A DNA stretch of 64,000 nucleotides, taken from positions 8,702,501-8,766,500 of the forward strand of contig OX463827.1 in the NCBI GenBank assembly GCA_949825045.1. Reading direction: 5' to 3'. The notes under the pieces are model-generated. The model was not told the origin of the DNA. It was given only the letters and a program-made list of their open reading frames with translations, and ran no database searches. Made by a program: the position numbers and the translations under genes. Source of the DNA: Argyresthia goedartella. Its lineage: Eukaryota > Arthropoda > Insecta > Lepidoptera > Argyresthiidae. The first letter of the stretch is position 1, and every line of letters starts with the position of its first letter. Positions 34,001-44,720 of this stretch are shown one piece after another.

Positions 34001-37000
34001 ATGACGATATGTACGGCGATGATAGTACCATTATACAGGGTGTCTCGTAAATAATGGTCCAACATCAAAGGGAAGACAGCTCACCTAATTTCCTAAAAAT
34101 AATTTAAACTAATTTAAATAATAATAAAAAATTATGGGGTTATCAAGAAATATTTTTTCCACCAGGAATTTTGCATTCCGACTACGTTGCATATTGTGTC
34201 TTAATGCTGTCGCTGCATATGATGACATCTCCAAGATTTTATTTTTGTTAAATAAAGCTAAATAGCTTACCGATTTAACCATATAACATGCATTGAGAGT
34301 TATAATCCCTCCCAGGTGTGGAAATTCCTCAAGTCGCTTGGTGTCGGTAAGTCTCGGAATCAGTTGGTTGACTATGTTGATCACAACGGTCTCAACAAAT
34401 TCTTACCAGTCCCCCTGTCGTCATTGAATCCACCGCCTAGACTTTGTCGTTACAAAGTTATTGCTATTAATCTGAGAAGTGGTGCTAATTTTAAATAATA
34501 TCATCAAATGTACAACATGTATATATTTAAGGCGAAGAAATACTTTAGTATTTGTTTGCCTTAAAATGCCCTTCTACGCACCTCTATCTAAACTTATTAT
34601 TACTTAACACATATTTGATGTCCCATCGTTCGGAACTTGGGACCCCCCAAGATCCCTCGATTAAAATCCCCTTGTTTTTTTTATTGGGGATGTCTGAAAG
34701 ACATGGTCTACCAACTACCTATTAGGAATATGACGGAAGAATTAAGAGAGCGCCTCCAAGTTGCTGTAGCGGAAAGAAAAGAAAATAATTTTGCTAGACT
34801 ACAAAGGGATTTATTCATGTGCAGATGCAGTTTGCATTATTGGAAGAGGAAAGCAATTTGAGCATTTGTAGTACAAATGCTCAAAAGTCTATAAAAACAC
34901 ACACGGTATAAATTACATTGTAAATTTAAATAACTTTACAATTTAATTTATATCATGTGTGTTTTAGACTTACTTTTTTAAATAAGACCATGGACCAACA
35001 ATACAAGAGGACCGACCACTCTATACAAAATAAACGTACTCTAAATGTCGCTGTACCATGTTGACTTGTAATGAATATTATTAATAAATAATGCTGGGTG
35101 CTTAGGCTGACAGCCTAGTATAATCCATCGTAATATCGTCGAAAAATCAGAGATGGCGTAAGAGAAAGCCTTGTTTGTTCTTAGGAAATGAACGCTTATA
35201 CCTCCATCTTTCCTAAATAAGTGCACCACCACGATACTACCTTAACTAGAAAGAACTTTTGAACTAGCAGTACATGTAAACTAAAAATCTAATTACGCTA
35301 CAAAGTACTACGGTTGTCTCTCCTCTCGTTTTGTTGGTCCATGATAAGACCTAATTATAATTAGTTTAAAATGAAGTGGATACATTGAGATACATATATA
35401 TAAGTTGGATTTTCTTACTTTGACTTAAAGGGACCATAGACCTAGGTAATTGGTGGTGGCAATTGGAAATAAATATCAATATATTTATTTCCAATTGCCA
35501 CCTCCTTGTTCCTGATAAAAATTGTCTTGACAGACAGACAGACGGATAATGAAGTGATCATTTATTAGTTCATATTTTCCTTTTAAGGTACGGAACCCCA
35601 AAAAAAAAACCAGGTGTTATGATAGCACAGCAGATAGATGAAGGAAGAAATCATGATGAAGTAAGTACCTAATGAACCATGTGCGTTCTGTTTTTCAGTC
35701 AGTAGTAAGCAACGTGGTCTCGTTCCGAGTGCACGCGCCTTGCAGCGGAGCCTTCCTGCTGGATATCTTCGCGAACGCAGTGACGCCTCGAGAATATCTC
35801 ACCGGCGAGCCGATGAAATTCAAGAGCGTTTGCAAGTTCAAGGTATGCGCAGTGCCATCCCAAAATCGGTTCCACCATAAATTGAAAAGCCATTTGACGG
35901 CCCTTTTGAAACAGGGTTTAAGGTTAGGCAAAACCTGCTTTTCGTTATACCTCTCGCTTGTGAGGTAGAATCAAGACCAAAAGGTGGTCAAAACTCAATT
36001 GGCTACTTGAGAAGGATAGTCAAACGGGACCCTATTTCTAAGCCTCCGCTGTCCGTCAGTCCATCCGTCCTCAGCGTCTGTATCTCATGAACCGTAATAG
36101 TTAGAGAGTTGAAATTTCACAGAACGTTTATTTCTGTTGTCGCTACAGCATAATAATAATGAACTACACCAGATTTATTTAATTAAGGCTAGTATTTAAT
36201 CGCACATCAAATATACTGATTTGCACAGAAAAAAAGGATCAGCAAAAACACTTTTTATGTTTTAAATATTTTATGTGTACTCAAGTTTATGTTTTAAGTA
36301 TTTTTGTTGTTCGTGCATGTTCAACCTAACACGAAGGGTAAAGGGGGTGAGCGAAGCAAAGCCTAAGCTACCGCAGCGTTTTGCCCTTATATTTGCTGTC
36401 AAATCAGTATTTTTTATGTGCAGTTTAATATATCCCTTTAATTAATAGGGGTCCCTATAAAAGAGACGTGTTTTAACACCCCCAGCGATATAAAAAATCA
36501 CATCATGATTCAAATTTGATCGCAGATTTTGCGGCTTATCACATGGTTGTGCGTAATTGGTTTGATATCGGTTTCGAAATCTTATGGCTCTGGGTTGAAC
36601 ATCCACGTACGGATATGATGCCTTATCCAAATCCCTTGCGACTAACTCCTGCGAAGGGGACTTGTGGACTTTTTGGCAATTTTCGTCCTTAAATCCCCCT
36701 TCCGGCGTTACATAGAACGCCAAACAAGGGGCATTTTGGACAAGTTTCCACAAATCCCCTTTTCCATTTATTTAAATGGTTTTCTTTTTTAAATTAAATT
36801 TAAAAGTACAACTAAATAATCAGTTTGTGTTTGATTATGTACCTACATATGTATCAAAATAAAGACTGATTATCTAATTGGTTCATTAAAAAAAGACTTA
36901 AAAAGAAAACATTAAAATAAATGGAATAGGGGATTTGTGGAACTTCTGAAACTTTTGTCCACAAATCCCTTTCGCATGGGGTTGAAACGCCGGAAGGGGA

Positions 37001-39037
37001 TTTAAGTCCAAAATTGTCAAAAAGTCCACAAATCTCCTGCAAAGTGGAATCACAGAGCAAAAGTAAGCAAAGCTTTATAAAGAGTTTCGTTATTCCGATA
37101 AATGTATTGTCAATATCCAGAGATCAATATAACCTCAGATGAATGAAACTCTTTGTTGCTGTTGTCGATGTTTATCAAGTTAGTGCCCTCTACCAAAAAG
37201 TATAGCGTAATCCTCCCCATTGTAATGTCTGCTGTTTCCAGATTTGCTGCGCCGAGCTCCAAACAGTAATGGTCCCGCTACCGGACTGCGCAAGCGGGGA
37301 ATGGGGACCTACGAAAGCTACAAGACTCTTCGGCCTTGTACCGATCACTCACCAGGTATCACGCTGGGTTGGAGACGGGGCAATTTCTTGCATCTAATTT
37401 TGTGTAATCCTGATGTATTGATTACCTTAACTTCAAGGACGAAATACACGGCTGCCAACAACAGTCTTCAGCGAAGGTCACCTTGTTGTTGCTAGCAGCT
37501 GTGTATGAGGCCCTTTAGATACACTATCCGGTAGATAACTATAACTTTATTAAAAAGAGAAAATAAATCAGATTTTTGCTTTTGTCTTGATCGTAATACT
37601 ACAGGTCGGAGGTGGAGTATGGCTCAATCTTACTCGTATCCGGTGAAGGCCCGTGCCCCCGGTGGGGACCTTAATAGCCTACATTGTTATATTATTAATT
37701 AATCGGTCTCAGCTCCGAAACTACGACTTGAGATTCGGATCACGAAGACAGTCGTTTCAATACTTACAACAGCTCTCAGAGCTGAGAGCTTGTTATTAAC
37801 ACGATCCTTACTCAGTAATCCGTCGACAGGAGGCGCTAGTGTTCGCGGGTCGCGAGCTAGAGATCCAGTTCCGGATGTCGCGCCCTCTAGCGGACTTCAT
37901 GGCGACGCTGCACAAGAACGGGGTCGAGGAGAAGCGACTGTCCAAATACGTGCAGCAGAACGCCTCCGATGATATCGTGACGTTCTATATCACGTTCCCA
38001 GAAGAAGGTAACGATAATAAAATGAGAACATTGATTATTAAATCCTGACATTATACGAATATCTGTAAAGAGAAGAAAGAAGAGTTGTAGCAGCGTAGCT
38101 AACTCCAGTGGGGAAATTATAAGGACAACAATGATGTTCTGCTATACCAGCTATTTATGGGACGTGGAAGTTGACCCGAGATTAGTAGTCGCACTAAGCC
38201 CTCTTCCAGAGTCATGCGGGTTTCATCACGCATGCGGGTTTCATCACGCACGCGGGATTTACTATGGGGTTGAACTCGCGGGTGCTGTCAGTATGGCCCC
38301 CCTCGTCCCGCGTGACCACTAAGCACGACAGTGCAAGCGGCACTAACACACTTTCTATCTCTAAAGCTGTACGCATCAAGTAAGCAAGCGTATCAAGCTC
38401 TCAGTGACCTTTTTACGTATGTCACCGTAAGATAGTCAAAACCGTTAGTTGATAAACTAACGATTTTTTCTACTATCGACAGATAGTAAACTGTAGCGTA
38501 CTGCTTACTATATTACGCGTTAGTTGATCAACTAACGGTTAAAACCGTTCAATAGTAAACTGGTTTAAACTTGAATTGCAAACGAAATTCCAGGGCAAAC
38601 ACTGCGGTAGCTTAGGTAAAGACTAGAGGGGGCGAGCGCAGCGAAGCCGTAGGTTAACATGTAAGGACAAAAGAAACGTTAATTCTAAACCCTGTCCGTC
38701 TGGTTTACTATCTGTCGATAGTTGATCAACTAACGCGTTAGTTTATCAACTTACGGTTTTGACTATCTTCCGGTGACATATACACCATGAAAGGAAGGCC
38801 AGTTCCACTCGACTCCCTTCATCGATACCTACATACGTCAAATGTTCCTGCTTTCCTGGACCTACACTGCAGAATGATCAATGCTAACCCTTATTTCCAG
38901 GGCAATACGGTCTAGACATCTACACACGCGAACGCAACGGCCCGACCGCGATACACCAAAACGGATCCACCGAGAAAGAAAAGCACCTGCTCACACATTG
39001 CTGCAAATACCTCATAAATAGTAGCAAGCGTAATTGA
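28004..39037 (+). CDS. hil: Hillarin / kyphoscoliosis-peptidase-like protein, 5' exons missing
   Basis: Eleven exons: 28004-28120, 28405-28604, 29478-29700, 29967-30193, 30480-30698, 30917-31125, 32750-32880, 35699-35842, 37242-37355, 37830-38007 and 38901-39037 (TGA). All introns are GT..AG and all phases agree, giving 632 residues. Exons 1-3 form a charged coiled coil, then a Pro-rich linker. Exons 4-6 hold a transglutaminase-like core (FRWITVKN, CVVIKGYSKSAGY, SWNAVYVAGAW). The rest is the beta-rich C-terminal part typical of the KY/hillarin family. The family is linked to the cytoskeleton and cytokinesis or muscle upkeep. The positions aligned with the Cys-His-Asp triad read Thr, Asn and Gln, so peptidase or transfer activity is unlikely. 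The first visible exon starts in phase 0 without an obvious start, so upstream exons, perhaps with the LIM domain of some relatives, are missing. Candidate poly(A) signal at 40227. Confidence 0.88.
28725..28830 (+). pseudogene. Decayed partial duplicate of hillarin exon 2
   Basis: Resembles 28525-28610: GAGAAGGAGAGCCTCATCAG against GAAGAAGGAGAGCCTCACGAG, with matching flanks (AAAAACATTACT, ATGAAAGGTCA). It has in-frame damage and no good splice sites. Confidence 0.6.
28832..29477. other. Hillarin intron 2, remainder
   Basis: AT-rich, nothing recognised. Confidence 0.4.
31260..31490 (-). mobile_element. 3' end of an RTE-like element in hillarin intron 6
   Basis: On the minus strand it reads CAGCCCACATCGACAC..GGACGTAGGCCTC, with a (GAT)n-type run at 31460-31480, as in lepidopteran RTE tails. 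Confidence 0.45.
31530..31914. repeat. Dispersed repeat with GGAGTATGGCTCAATCTTAC
   Basis: Parts recur at 37610-37690 and, inverted and split by a MITE, at 45895-46020 plus 46402-46470. Class unknown. The non-LTR copy is inserted at its right end. Confidence 0.6.
31915..32718 (+). mobile_element. 5'-truncated copy of the 5397-7290 non-LTR family
   Basis: Near-identical to 6486-7288. The RT C-terminal frame is open here from about 31920 to TAA at 32458, without the two nonsense codons of the other copy. It ends in a TTTGGTATTTGGTATT tail only about 30 bp before the acceptor of hillarin exon 7. Confidence 0.92.
32881..34312. other. Hillarin intron 7, left part
   Basis: Begins with a fragment of repeat R (32890-33000). 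From 33180 to 34030 the sequence looks like decayed dispersed repeat with no family I can name. TTATACAGGGTGTCTCG at 34033 looks like a transposon end. Confidence 0.4.
34313..34465 (+). pseudogene. Remnant of a non-LTR ORF2 linker region
   Basis: About 45 residues (WKFLKSLGVGKSRNQ, then a DHNGLNKFL-like segment) resemble the stretch between the endonuclease and RT of lepidopteran non-LTR elements. Too short for a family call. Confidence 0.45.
34650..34863 (+). pseudogene. Remnant of a mariner/IS630-type transposase C-terminus
   Basis: A frame with FYWGCLKDMVYQLPIRNMTE followed by a basic helical tail resembles the end of insect transposases with an FxWGYLKDxVY motif. The catalytic part is absent. 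Could belong with the TACAGGGTGT end at 34033. Confidence 0.45.
34990..35343 (+). mobile_element. hAT-like MITE with 8-bp target-site duplication, copy 1
   Basis: Ends ATGGACCAACA and TTGGTCCATG. ATAAGACC is repeated at 34982-34989 and 35344-35351. The interior matches the inverted copy at 46021-46393. Lies in hillarin intron 7. Confidence 0.85.
35455..35502. repeat. Perfect palindrome, 21-bp arms
   Basis: GGTGGCAATTGGAAATAAATA and its exact complement with a 6-nt loop, in hillarin intron 7. Confidence 0.95.
36020..36165. repeat. Fragment of repeat R
   Basis: Shares GTATCTCATGAACCGTAATA and TTTCTGTTGTCGCTA with the 12377 copy (opposite orientation). Confidence 0.6.
36182..36436 (+). mobile_element. 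MITE family M, uninterrupted copy
   Basis: Both ends and the central GC-rich hairpin are present. It serves as the empty-site reference for the insertion at 10960. Lies in hillarin intron 8. Confidence 0.75.
36590..37075. mobile_element. Foldback element, arms of about 150-180 bp
   Basis: The left arm (about 36590-36775) contains TTGTGGACTTTTTGGCAATT and AATCCCCCTTCCGGCGTT. The right arm (about 36910-37075) contains their complements, CGCCGGAAGGGGATTT and AAAAAGTCCACAAAT. An AT-rich spacer lies between. In hillarin intron 8. Confidence 0.75.
37610..37690 (+). repeat. Fragment of the 31530 dispersed repeat
   Basis: Shares GGAGTATGGCTCAATCTTAC and CCGTGCCC..GGTGGGGAC. In hillarin intron 9. 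Confidence 0.6.
38190..38345. repeat. MITE fragment related to 44490-44622
   Basis: ATGCGGGTTTCATCACGC is present twice, with CAGTATGGC and GGGTGCTGTC matching the other copy in inverse orientation. Confidence 0.5.
38421..38777. mobile_element. Foldback element in hillarin intron 10
   Basis: 42-bp arms GTCACCG..GATAGTCAAAACCGTTAGTT (38421-38462) and their near-exact complement (38736-38777), plus inner inverted GATAGTAAAC / GTTTACTATC. A fragment of family M lies in the middle (38595-38670). Confidence 0.8.
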
Positions 39038-40250
39038 GTTCTGTTTTACGTGTTTTTTTGTACAGATATTTTAACTCCAGTTGACAAGTCTACTTTTCTT
39101 GAAAATTTTCCGAAAGATACAGATATTTATGAACTAAAGATACTTTTTACAAGGAAAACAGCTCGCGCAGAACATACACTAGTAGATACTTGTGCAGTTG
39201 CCGCGCTTCGCATGGAAAAACAGGTAATGATACCAAAGTACTCGCTATGCGCGGCGCGGCAACTTCACAGCTAATTAGCAGAGATCGGATATTCGTAAGC
39301 GTATTTATTTACCTAAAGTAAATTTTTGGCTATAAAATTATGGAAGCTGCTTCTTAAATTATTATTTTTGAAAAAGTAATCCCGGGATGCCAGGAAATCC
39401 AGGAATGCATAACTAATCTGATGCATACATACAAGAAAGAAAACCTTAACCAAATTTCATTCATCACAATAATATTTAATAATTTGTTTTAATAGGTACA
39501 TGAATTATTTTAAATATAGTGTGTTAAGTTAACCTGACGTTGTTTAATATGCTAGTTTTGTAACTACCTTCTTTAGAATATAAGTTAAGTAAATATGCGT
39601 CCAATTTTATACTCAGAAAAACATAGAATTTGTCGATTCCGCAATCGCAGAATGTTTACGGTCGATATACAAGTGCATTCCATATTAGCCAAAACCTGAA
39701 AGTAGTTAAATATACAACCGATTCTATAATCAGAACAGTATATTTGTCGATCCCGAACTCGCGGGATTTTTTCGATACAAAAGTGCATTCCATAATAGCC
39801 AACACCTCAACATTAGGTAAATACGCATCCGAATACCCGATCTCTGCTAATTAGGCAAGGGTACAGAATTTTGGAGCAAAACTATTAGACATTTGTCAAA
39901 TTTATATGACATTCCAGATAACTCAAATTTATATGACATTCCAGATAACTTTTGGGTGCAAAGTAATCGACCTTTTTTGAGAGAAAAAAACAACGCACAA
40001 ATTATACTTGTTAACATATGAATTGTAAACAAGTATAATTTCATACCTATGTAAGGTGTGAATGTAGTAATTATTTTTGTACACTTTGTGCATAACATTG
40101 CTACAAGCGAAAAATATTTTTGTAAATGTATTTTATGAAAAAATATATACTTTTGTACGATGCTATACAGCAAATTTGTAGATACTTAGAAACCTATACT
40201 TAAATAAGAATCCGTCCATTTATGTCAATAAACTTTTAATATAATCCCCA
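39038..40250 (+). other. Probable hillarin 3' UTR
   Basis: No exon is seen after the stop at 39037. The first well-placed AATAAA is at 40227-40232. A 586-bp MITE occupies 39270-39855. A 28-bp direct repeat (CAAATTTATATGACATTCC) occurs twice at about 39897-39950. Confidence 0.5.
39270..39855. mobile_element. MITE with 35-40-bp TIRs in the hillarin 3' UTR
   Basis: CTAATTAGCAGAGATCGG at the left pairs with CCGATCTCTGCTAATTAG at the right, with pairing continuing inward over TATTCG and GCGTATTTA. An internal duplication of about 120 bp centres on AAGTGCATTCCAT. Confidence 0.8.
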
Positions 40251-41092
40251 TTACACTAAATTCTATGTCATACTTTGTAAATTATAATTTGACAGTTGGA
40301 ATTGTATTTAAGTTAAGAAATATTATTATACTCCGAACAGGTTGTGTTATGATGCAATTTAACTGCTCTAGAAATTATTTTGATTAAAAAGTCCTGTTAA
40401 ACACTTAAATCTATTAGTCTTTTGAACGTCACCGATAAGTACACTTTTTTGTCGCAGATTTTGTACATCACACGAGAAACAGTCGAAGTATTACACCTCT
40501 AGTGTTCATAGTAAACTTATTAACTAACTAAAAAATGTATTAACCTTCATACAAACATGTTTGTATAGTCTGAAATAGATTGCTCTATTTTTTATATTTT
40601 ACTTACGTGAAGCGCACAATGAAAATGAAATATAGCAATTTATTTATCAACGCCTCACTTTGAATTTAACTTAGCGTAGAATTCTATTTATAAAGTACAT
40701 TTTATATTTTTATAGACACTGCAATATAATGTATAAAAAATATTAAATATATGGCATGTTACTTTTCTAAAGTGCACTTTTTATCTTATAAGTAATCAGA
40801 TCCTTAATTAAGACTAATGGTTCCTTAAAAATTGAGCAACATCTAAATCTGTTGGACGGTACATTTTTTATCACAATAGCACAGAAAATATGTAGATACC
40901 TATCAGACTCTTACCCAGAAATAGAGAGTATGATATTGTCAAGAAGTTAATAACAAAGAAACTTAAAACTAACGTCGTAAGGATAAAAGTAAGACGGAGT
41001 ATTATTGGAATTGATCTAAGGCAGTGTGATCGGCTTTCTCATCACAGAAAAGCTACAATAAGAGCATGTAACACATCTTGTCTTACCTAAGT
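40251..41092. other. Intergenic, nothing recognised
   Basis: AT-rich, no recognisable ORF. Confidence 0.4.
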
Positions 41093-41500
41093 GTCCGCCA
41101 TTTTGAAAAATATTGATTTTTGCGGCCACGAGCTCTATTTTTGAATCTCTCGCCTCGGAAGCGAGCGCTTTCCAAGCGACACGATTGGTAGAGCTTAGTT
41201 ACGTCGAGTGATATGAACCAATCGTTGCGCTTGGCGAGCGCTCGCCACGGCGCGAGTGATTCAAAAATAGAGCTCAAGAGCTGAAACCGTAGTCAATCGA
41301 TAGAGTTAATTCATCATCACCCCAGCAGTATAAAGTAGAAATCAGACTAAACCTCTAGTCAGCGTCGCCTGTGTCTGCCATTTTGAAAAATCTCGACTTT
41401 TGCGGACAGAGATGAAACCGGTGTCAATCGAAAGAATAAATTCATGATCACCCCAGCAGTATAAAGGAGAAATCAGACTAAACCTCTCGTGAGCGTCGCC
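41093..41500. repeat. Tandem duplication; first unit carries a MITE
   Basis: Units 41093-41372 and 41373-41500 share GCCATTTTGAAAAAT, TCACCCCAGCAGTATAAAG and AATCAGACTAAACCTCT. The first is longer by the 41129-41275 insertion. Confidence 0.8.
41129..41275. mobile_element. MITE with about 60-bp TIRs
   Basis: GAGCTCTATTTTTGAATC begins it and the complement ends it. Pairing continues through GCGAGCGC and AACCAATCGTTG-like parts. Absent from the second tandem unit. Confidence 0.85.
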
Positions 41501-41652
41501 CGTTGCTCCACCCCTCTAATCAGAGTCCCAAGCAAGCCTTCCATCTCGTTTGCTGTCTCACGAAGTTGCGTGTTGTCGAAACACGAGTCTGGAATGAGAG
41601 AGGGTTTAATTATAAACGATTATACGATATATTGTGTTACCTTAACTAAAAA

Positions 41653-41778
41653 GCTTTTGGTGAGAGAGGAAAAATGCCTTTGTGTGAGTGACACACGTCA
41701 GCGATACGTGTGAGAGAGAGCTGCGCGCTGCAAGCCGCGGAGCTCTCACAAACGCATTTTTCCTCTCTCGCCAAAAGC
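41653..41778. mobile_element. Short MITE with about 36-bp TIRs
   Basis: GCTTTTGGTGAGAGAGGAAA at the left and TTCCTCTCTCGCCAAAAGC at the right, with a GC-rich centre. Confidence 0.8.
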
Positions 41779-43300
41779 ACTACACCTAACATGAGAGTCA
41801 AAGTTGAGGAAATGTAAAATGAATAATGTTACATTATTACAATAACATTTGTAATATTAGAAAAAAAACTCAGAAGATCATTCTTAGAAGCTCAGCTCAG
41901 CTCAGAAGCCTCAAATACCGTAAATCAGTATGATCTACCTTTTAAAATCGATATAATAAATAGGTTCAAAATTAGCTTAAGTAACAACATTTTCATTAGT
42001 TATGTAGTAATAACAGCAATATTTGACAATAAAACCTGTTAAACATATTGGAGCTGTCTCTCCCCAGACAGCGATATTACGTAATAGAAATTTCAGATCG
42101 GTAACATTTCAGGTCTTTCTTCAAGAAAAGCAGGATGTATTTTGGGTGTTAAAGACATGGCTGAAAAGTTTTAGGCAATATGGAATTCAAGAATTAATTC
42201 AATATGAAGGCGATAAGGCAATGCATTATGAATTCTCAGTAGAAGGTGTTTATATAGGTTTTACTGGGAGTTTCTTGCCGTGCATTAGTAATTTAGTACT
42301 AAGAATGTATCTCAGTTAACATGTTTCGGCTTCTTATACAACTTTGAAGTAGGTATACCTTGAAATTCGCTCGTTATAGGGTCGTATCCTATACAGTATC
42401 ATCGGTTTGGAAACAAGAACAATGGTAATAACAAAAGTCCGAGATATGGAGCCAGCAAAACAGAAACCATCTTATTGTATCATACTTTAGTTTGTAAGTG
42501 TTGTCTGAGTCTAGTAACGATGCCGTGAATAGACCTAAGGATAATCTCTTTTAGAGATAAGCTCGTCTTTGTGCATAAGTTTTATAAAATCGGTTTAACT
42601 ACTATTCACCCTGCAGAAAGTGTAAAGTAAACTAAGTTAAGAAGACAGCGCTATGTTACTTCGCTTCGAAGTGTTGAACATTCAGATATTAAACTCATTA
42701 TAAGTGTTCGGCAATCAATACAAACCGGTGCTGTTTGCTACGAAAGACTTTTGCAAGAACGCAAACACAATGCTATTAAAAAAACTTTTGTACAACAATT
42801 ATTTATTTGGGTTTTTATTTCATCACGTTATCTTTGTACATGTAGCTATATATGTTGTTTGGTACAGTTGCGAAACTGACCTAGGTATCGCAGGTTACGT
42901 GCCGCGAGACAGACCCAATATTTGCGGCGGGACAGCCCCAAAAACGGCCCTGATTCGCAAATTTATTCATGGTTACCTGGTGTGTCTACGGTGGGAAACC
43001 GCAAGCGCGATGGCGCCGGTTACAACTGCAGTTGCAGATGCGACGACAACGATGACCAGTAACTGCGTTAATTTTTCGTGAAAATATATCTAGTTGACCG
43101 TCGTCATACTTATATTTCTTCTTGGCATGATCAAATCAAAGCAAAATGCAAAAATCCGGGACAAGTTGAGAGGTTGAGCACTGAAACGTCGAGGACAAGA
43201 TGGAGCGGGGTTGACAGCAGGAAGAGAGAAAAAAATGTAGTCAGGTGCAAGTGTGTAGAATGTGCATAAATAATTATACTAAGATTTCAGACACTAATCC
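41779..43300. other. Intergenic; ORFs present but not recognised
   Basis: Frames at 42023-42319 and 42704-43081 have no domain I recognise, no splice support and no neighbour logic. 42880-43080 is locally GC-rich and may be an old exon or repeat; no call is made. Confidence 0.3.
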
Positions 43301-44048
43301 AAGGACGAAGCACAAGTACAATGAGAGTAACTTGCCTCTCACTCCGTAGGTATAATCTCACCATCACCAAGGACGAAGCACAAGTACAATGAGAGTAACT
43401 TGCCTCTAACTCCGTAGGTATAATCTCACCATCACCAAGGACGAAGCACAAGTACAATTAGAGTAACTTGCCTCTCACTCCGTAGGTATAATCTCACCAT
43501 CACCAAGGACGAAGCACAAGTACAATGAGAGTAACTTGCCTCTCACTCCGTAGGTATAATCTCACCATCACCAAGGACGAAGCACAAGTACAATGAGAGT
43601 AACTTGCCTCTCACTCCGTAGGTATAATCTCACCATCACCAAGGACGAAGCACAAGTACAATGAGAGTAACTTGCCTCTCACTCCGTAGGTATAATCTCA
43701 CCATCACCAAGGACGAAGCACAAGTACAATGAGAGTAACTTGCCTCTCACTCCGTAGGTATAATCTCACCATCACCAAGGACGAAGCACAAGTACAATGA
43801 GAGTAACTTGCCTCTCACTCCGTAGGTATAATCTCACCATCACCAAGGACGAAGCACAAGTACAATGAGAGTAACTTGCCTCTCACTCCGTAGGTATAAT
43901 CTCACCATCACCAAGGACGAAGCACAAGTACAATGAGAGTAACTTGCCTCTCACTCCGTAGGTATAATCTCACCATCACCAAGGACGAAGCACAAGTACA
44001 ATGAGAGTAACTTGCCTCTCACTCCGTGGGTATAATCTCACCATCACA
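43301..44048. repeat. 68-bp minisatellite, 11 units
   Basis: Units start every 68 bp from 43301 (AAGGACGAAGCACAAGTACA...). They are almost identical; variants are CTAACTC in unit 2, ATTAGAG in unit 3 and GTGGG in the last. Each unit contains the inverted pair GAGAG/CTCTC. Not a CRISPR: there are no unique spacers. Confidence 0.98.
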
Positions 44049-44400
44049 ATCCAATTTTGAGGTATCGCGATTTTAAACCTCATACCATGGTAATAAAATT
44101 CAAAACCTATAACGGGAAATTAGCATCATAGGATGGCGTGGGTCGTTGAGAGGTTAAGTTCAGACTAAGATAGTTGAGCAGTGAATTCACCGCTGTAAAG
44201 ATACAAATGAAAATGTAATGTCTAATGTAAGCATATTCGACCGGCTCTTTAGAACAGCTGTCTTGATTGCCCATATTTTCGGATTTTTAAATTAAAATGA
44301 AATGAAATGAAATGAAATAGTTTAAAAAGCTGATATCCTTCAACAAAATATGCGGTGCGAATGCCGGTGTAGTCACCTGTCGGTAATCCACAAATAGTAA

Positions 44401-44406
44401 TTTATT
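44401..44406 (-). terminator. Candidate poly(A) signal for the minus-strand repeat-exon gene
   Basis: AATAAA on the minus strand, about 315 nt after the predicted stop at 44721. It lies inside the degenerate terminal array copy. Confidence 0.45.
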
Positions 44407-44408
44407 AA

Positions 44409-44705
44409 CAGCAAAGTTATTCGACAATATCTGCTGCAGCCTGTCCATTGTCCAGCACTTACTATATCTTGTCGTTAGATGGTCACACTCTAAGGCCTCT
44501 TTTAGTGTCTTTCGAATTTGTCATGCGGGACGCGGGGCGCCATACTGACGGCACCCGCAATCGGTGTCACTCAAATAGAAAATCCCGTGTGCGTGATGAA
44601 ACCCGCATGACACTAAAGGCCATACACCCACAACTCAGCCTACATCGATCCACTGATGATTATTCTCCTCTTCTCAATAGATGTCGCCACGGCAGGCATA
44701 TCTTC
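44409..44705 (-). pseudogene. Oldest array copy, split by a MITE
   Basis: 44409-44474 and about 44684-44705 together resemble the exon of the array. About 205 bp, containing a MITE (44490-44622, ends GGCC..TTTAGTGTC / GACACTAAAGGCC), split it. The splice donor is lost. Confidence 0.7.
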
Positions 44706-44720
44706 AGCTGACTTCTGCCT

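Noticed and set aside
42023..43081. Possible exons at 42023-42319 and 42704-43081
   Set aside because: No recognisable domain, no matching splice sites or phases with a neighbour.
43301..44048. CRISPR-like array
   Set aside because: Whole 68-bp units repeat with no unique spacers, and the genome is eukaryotic.
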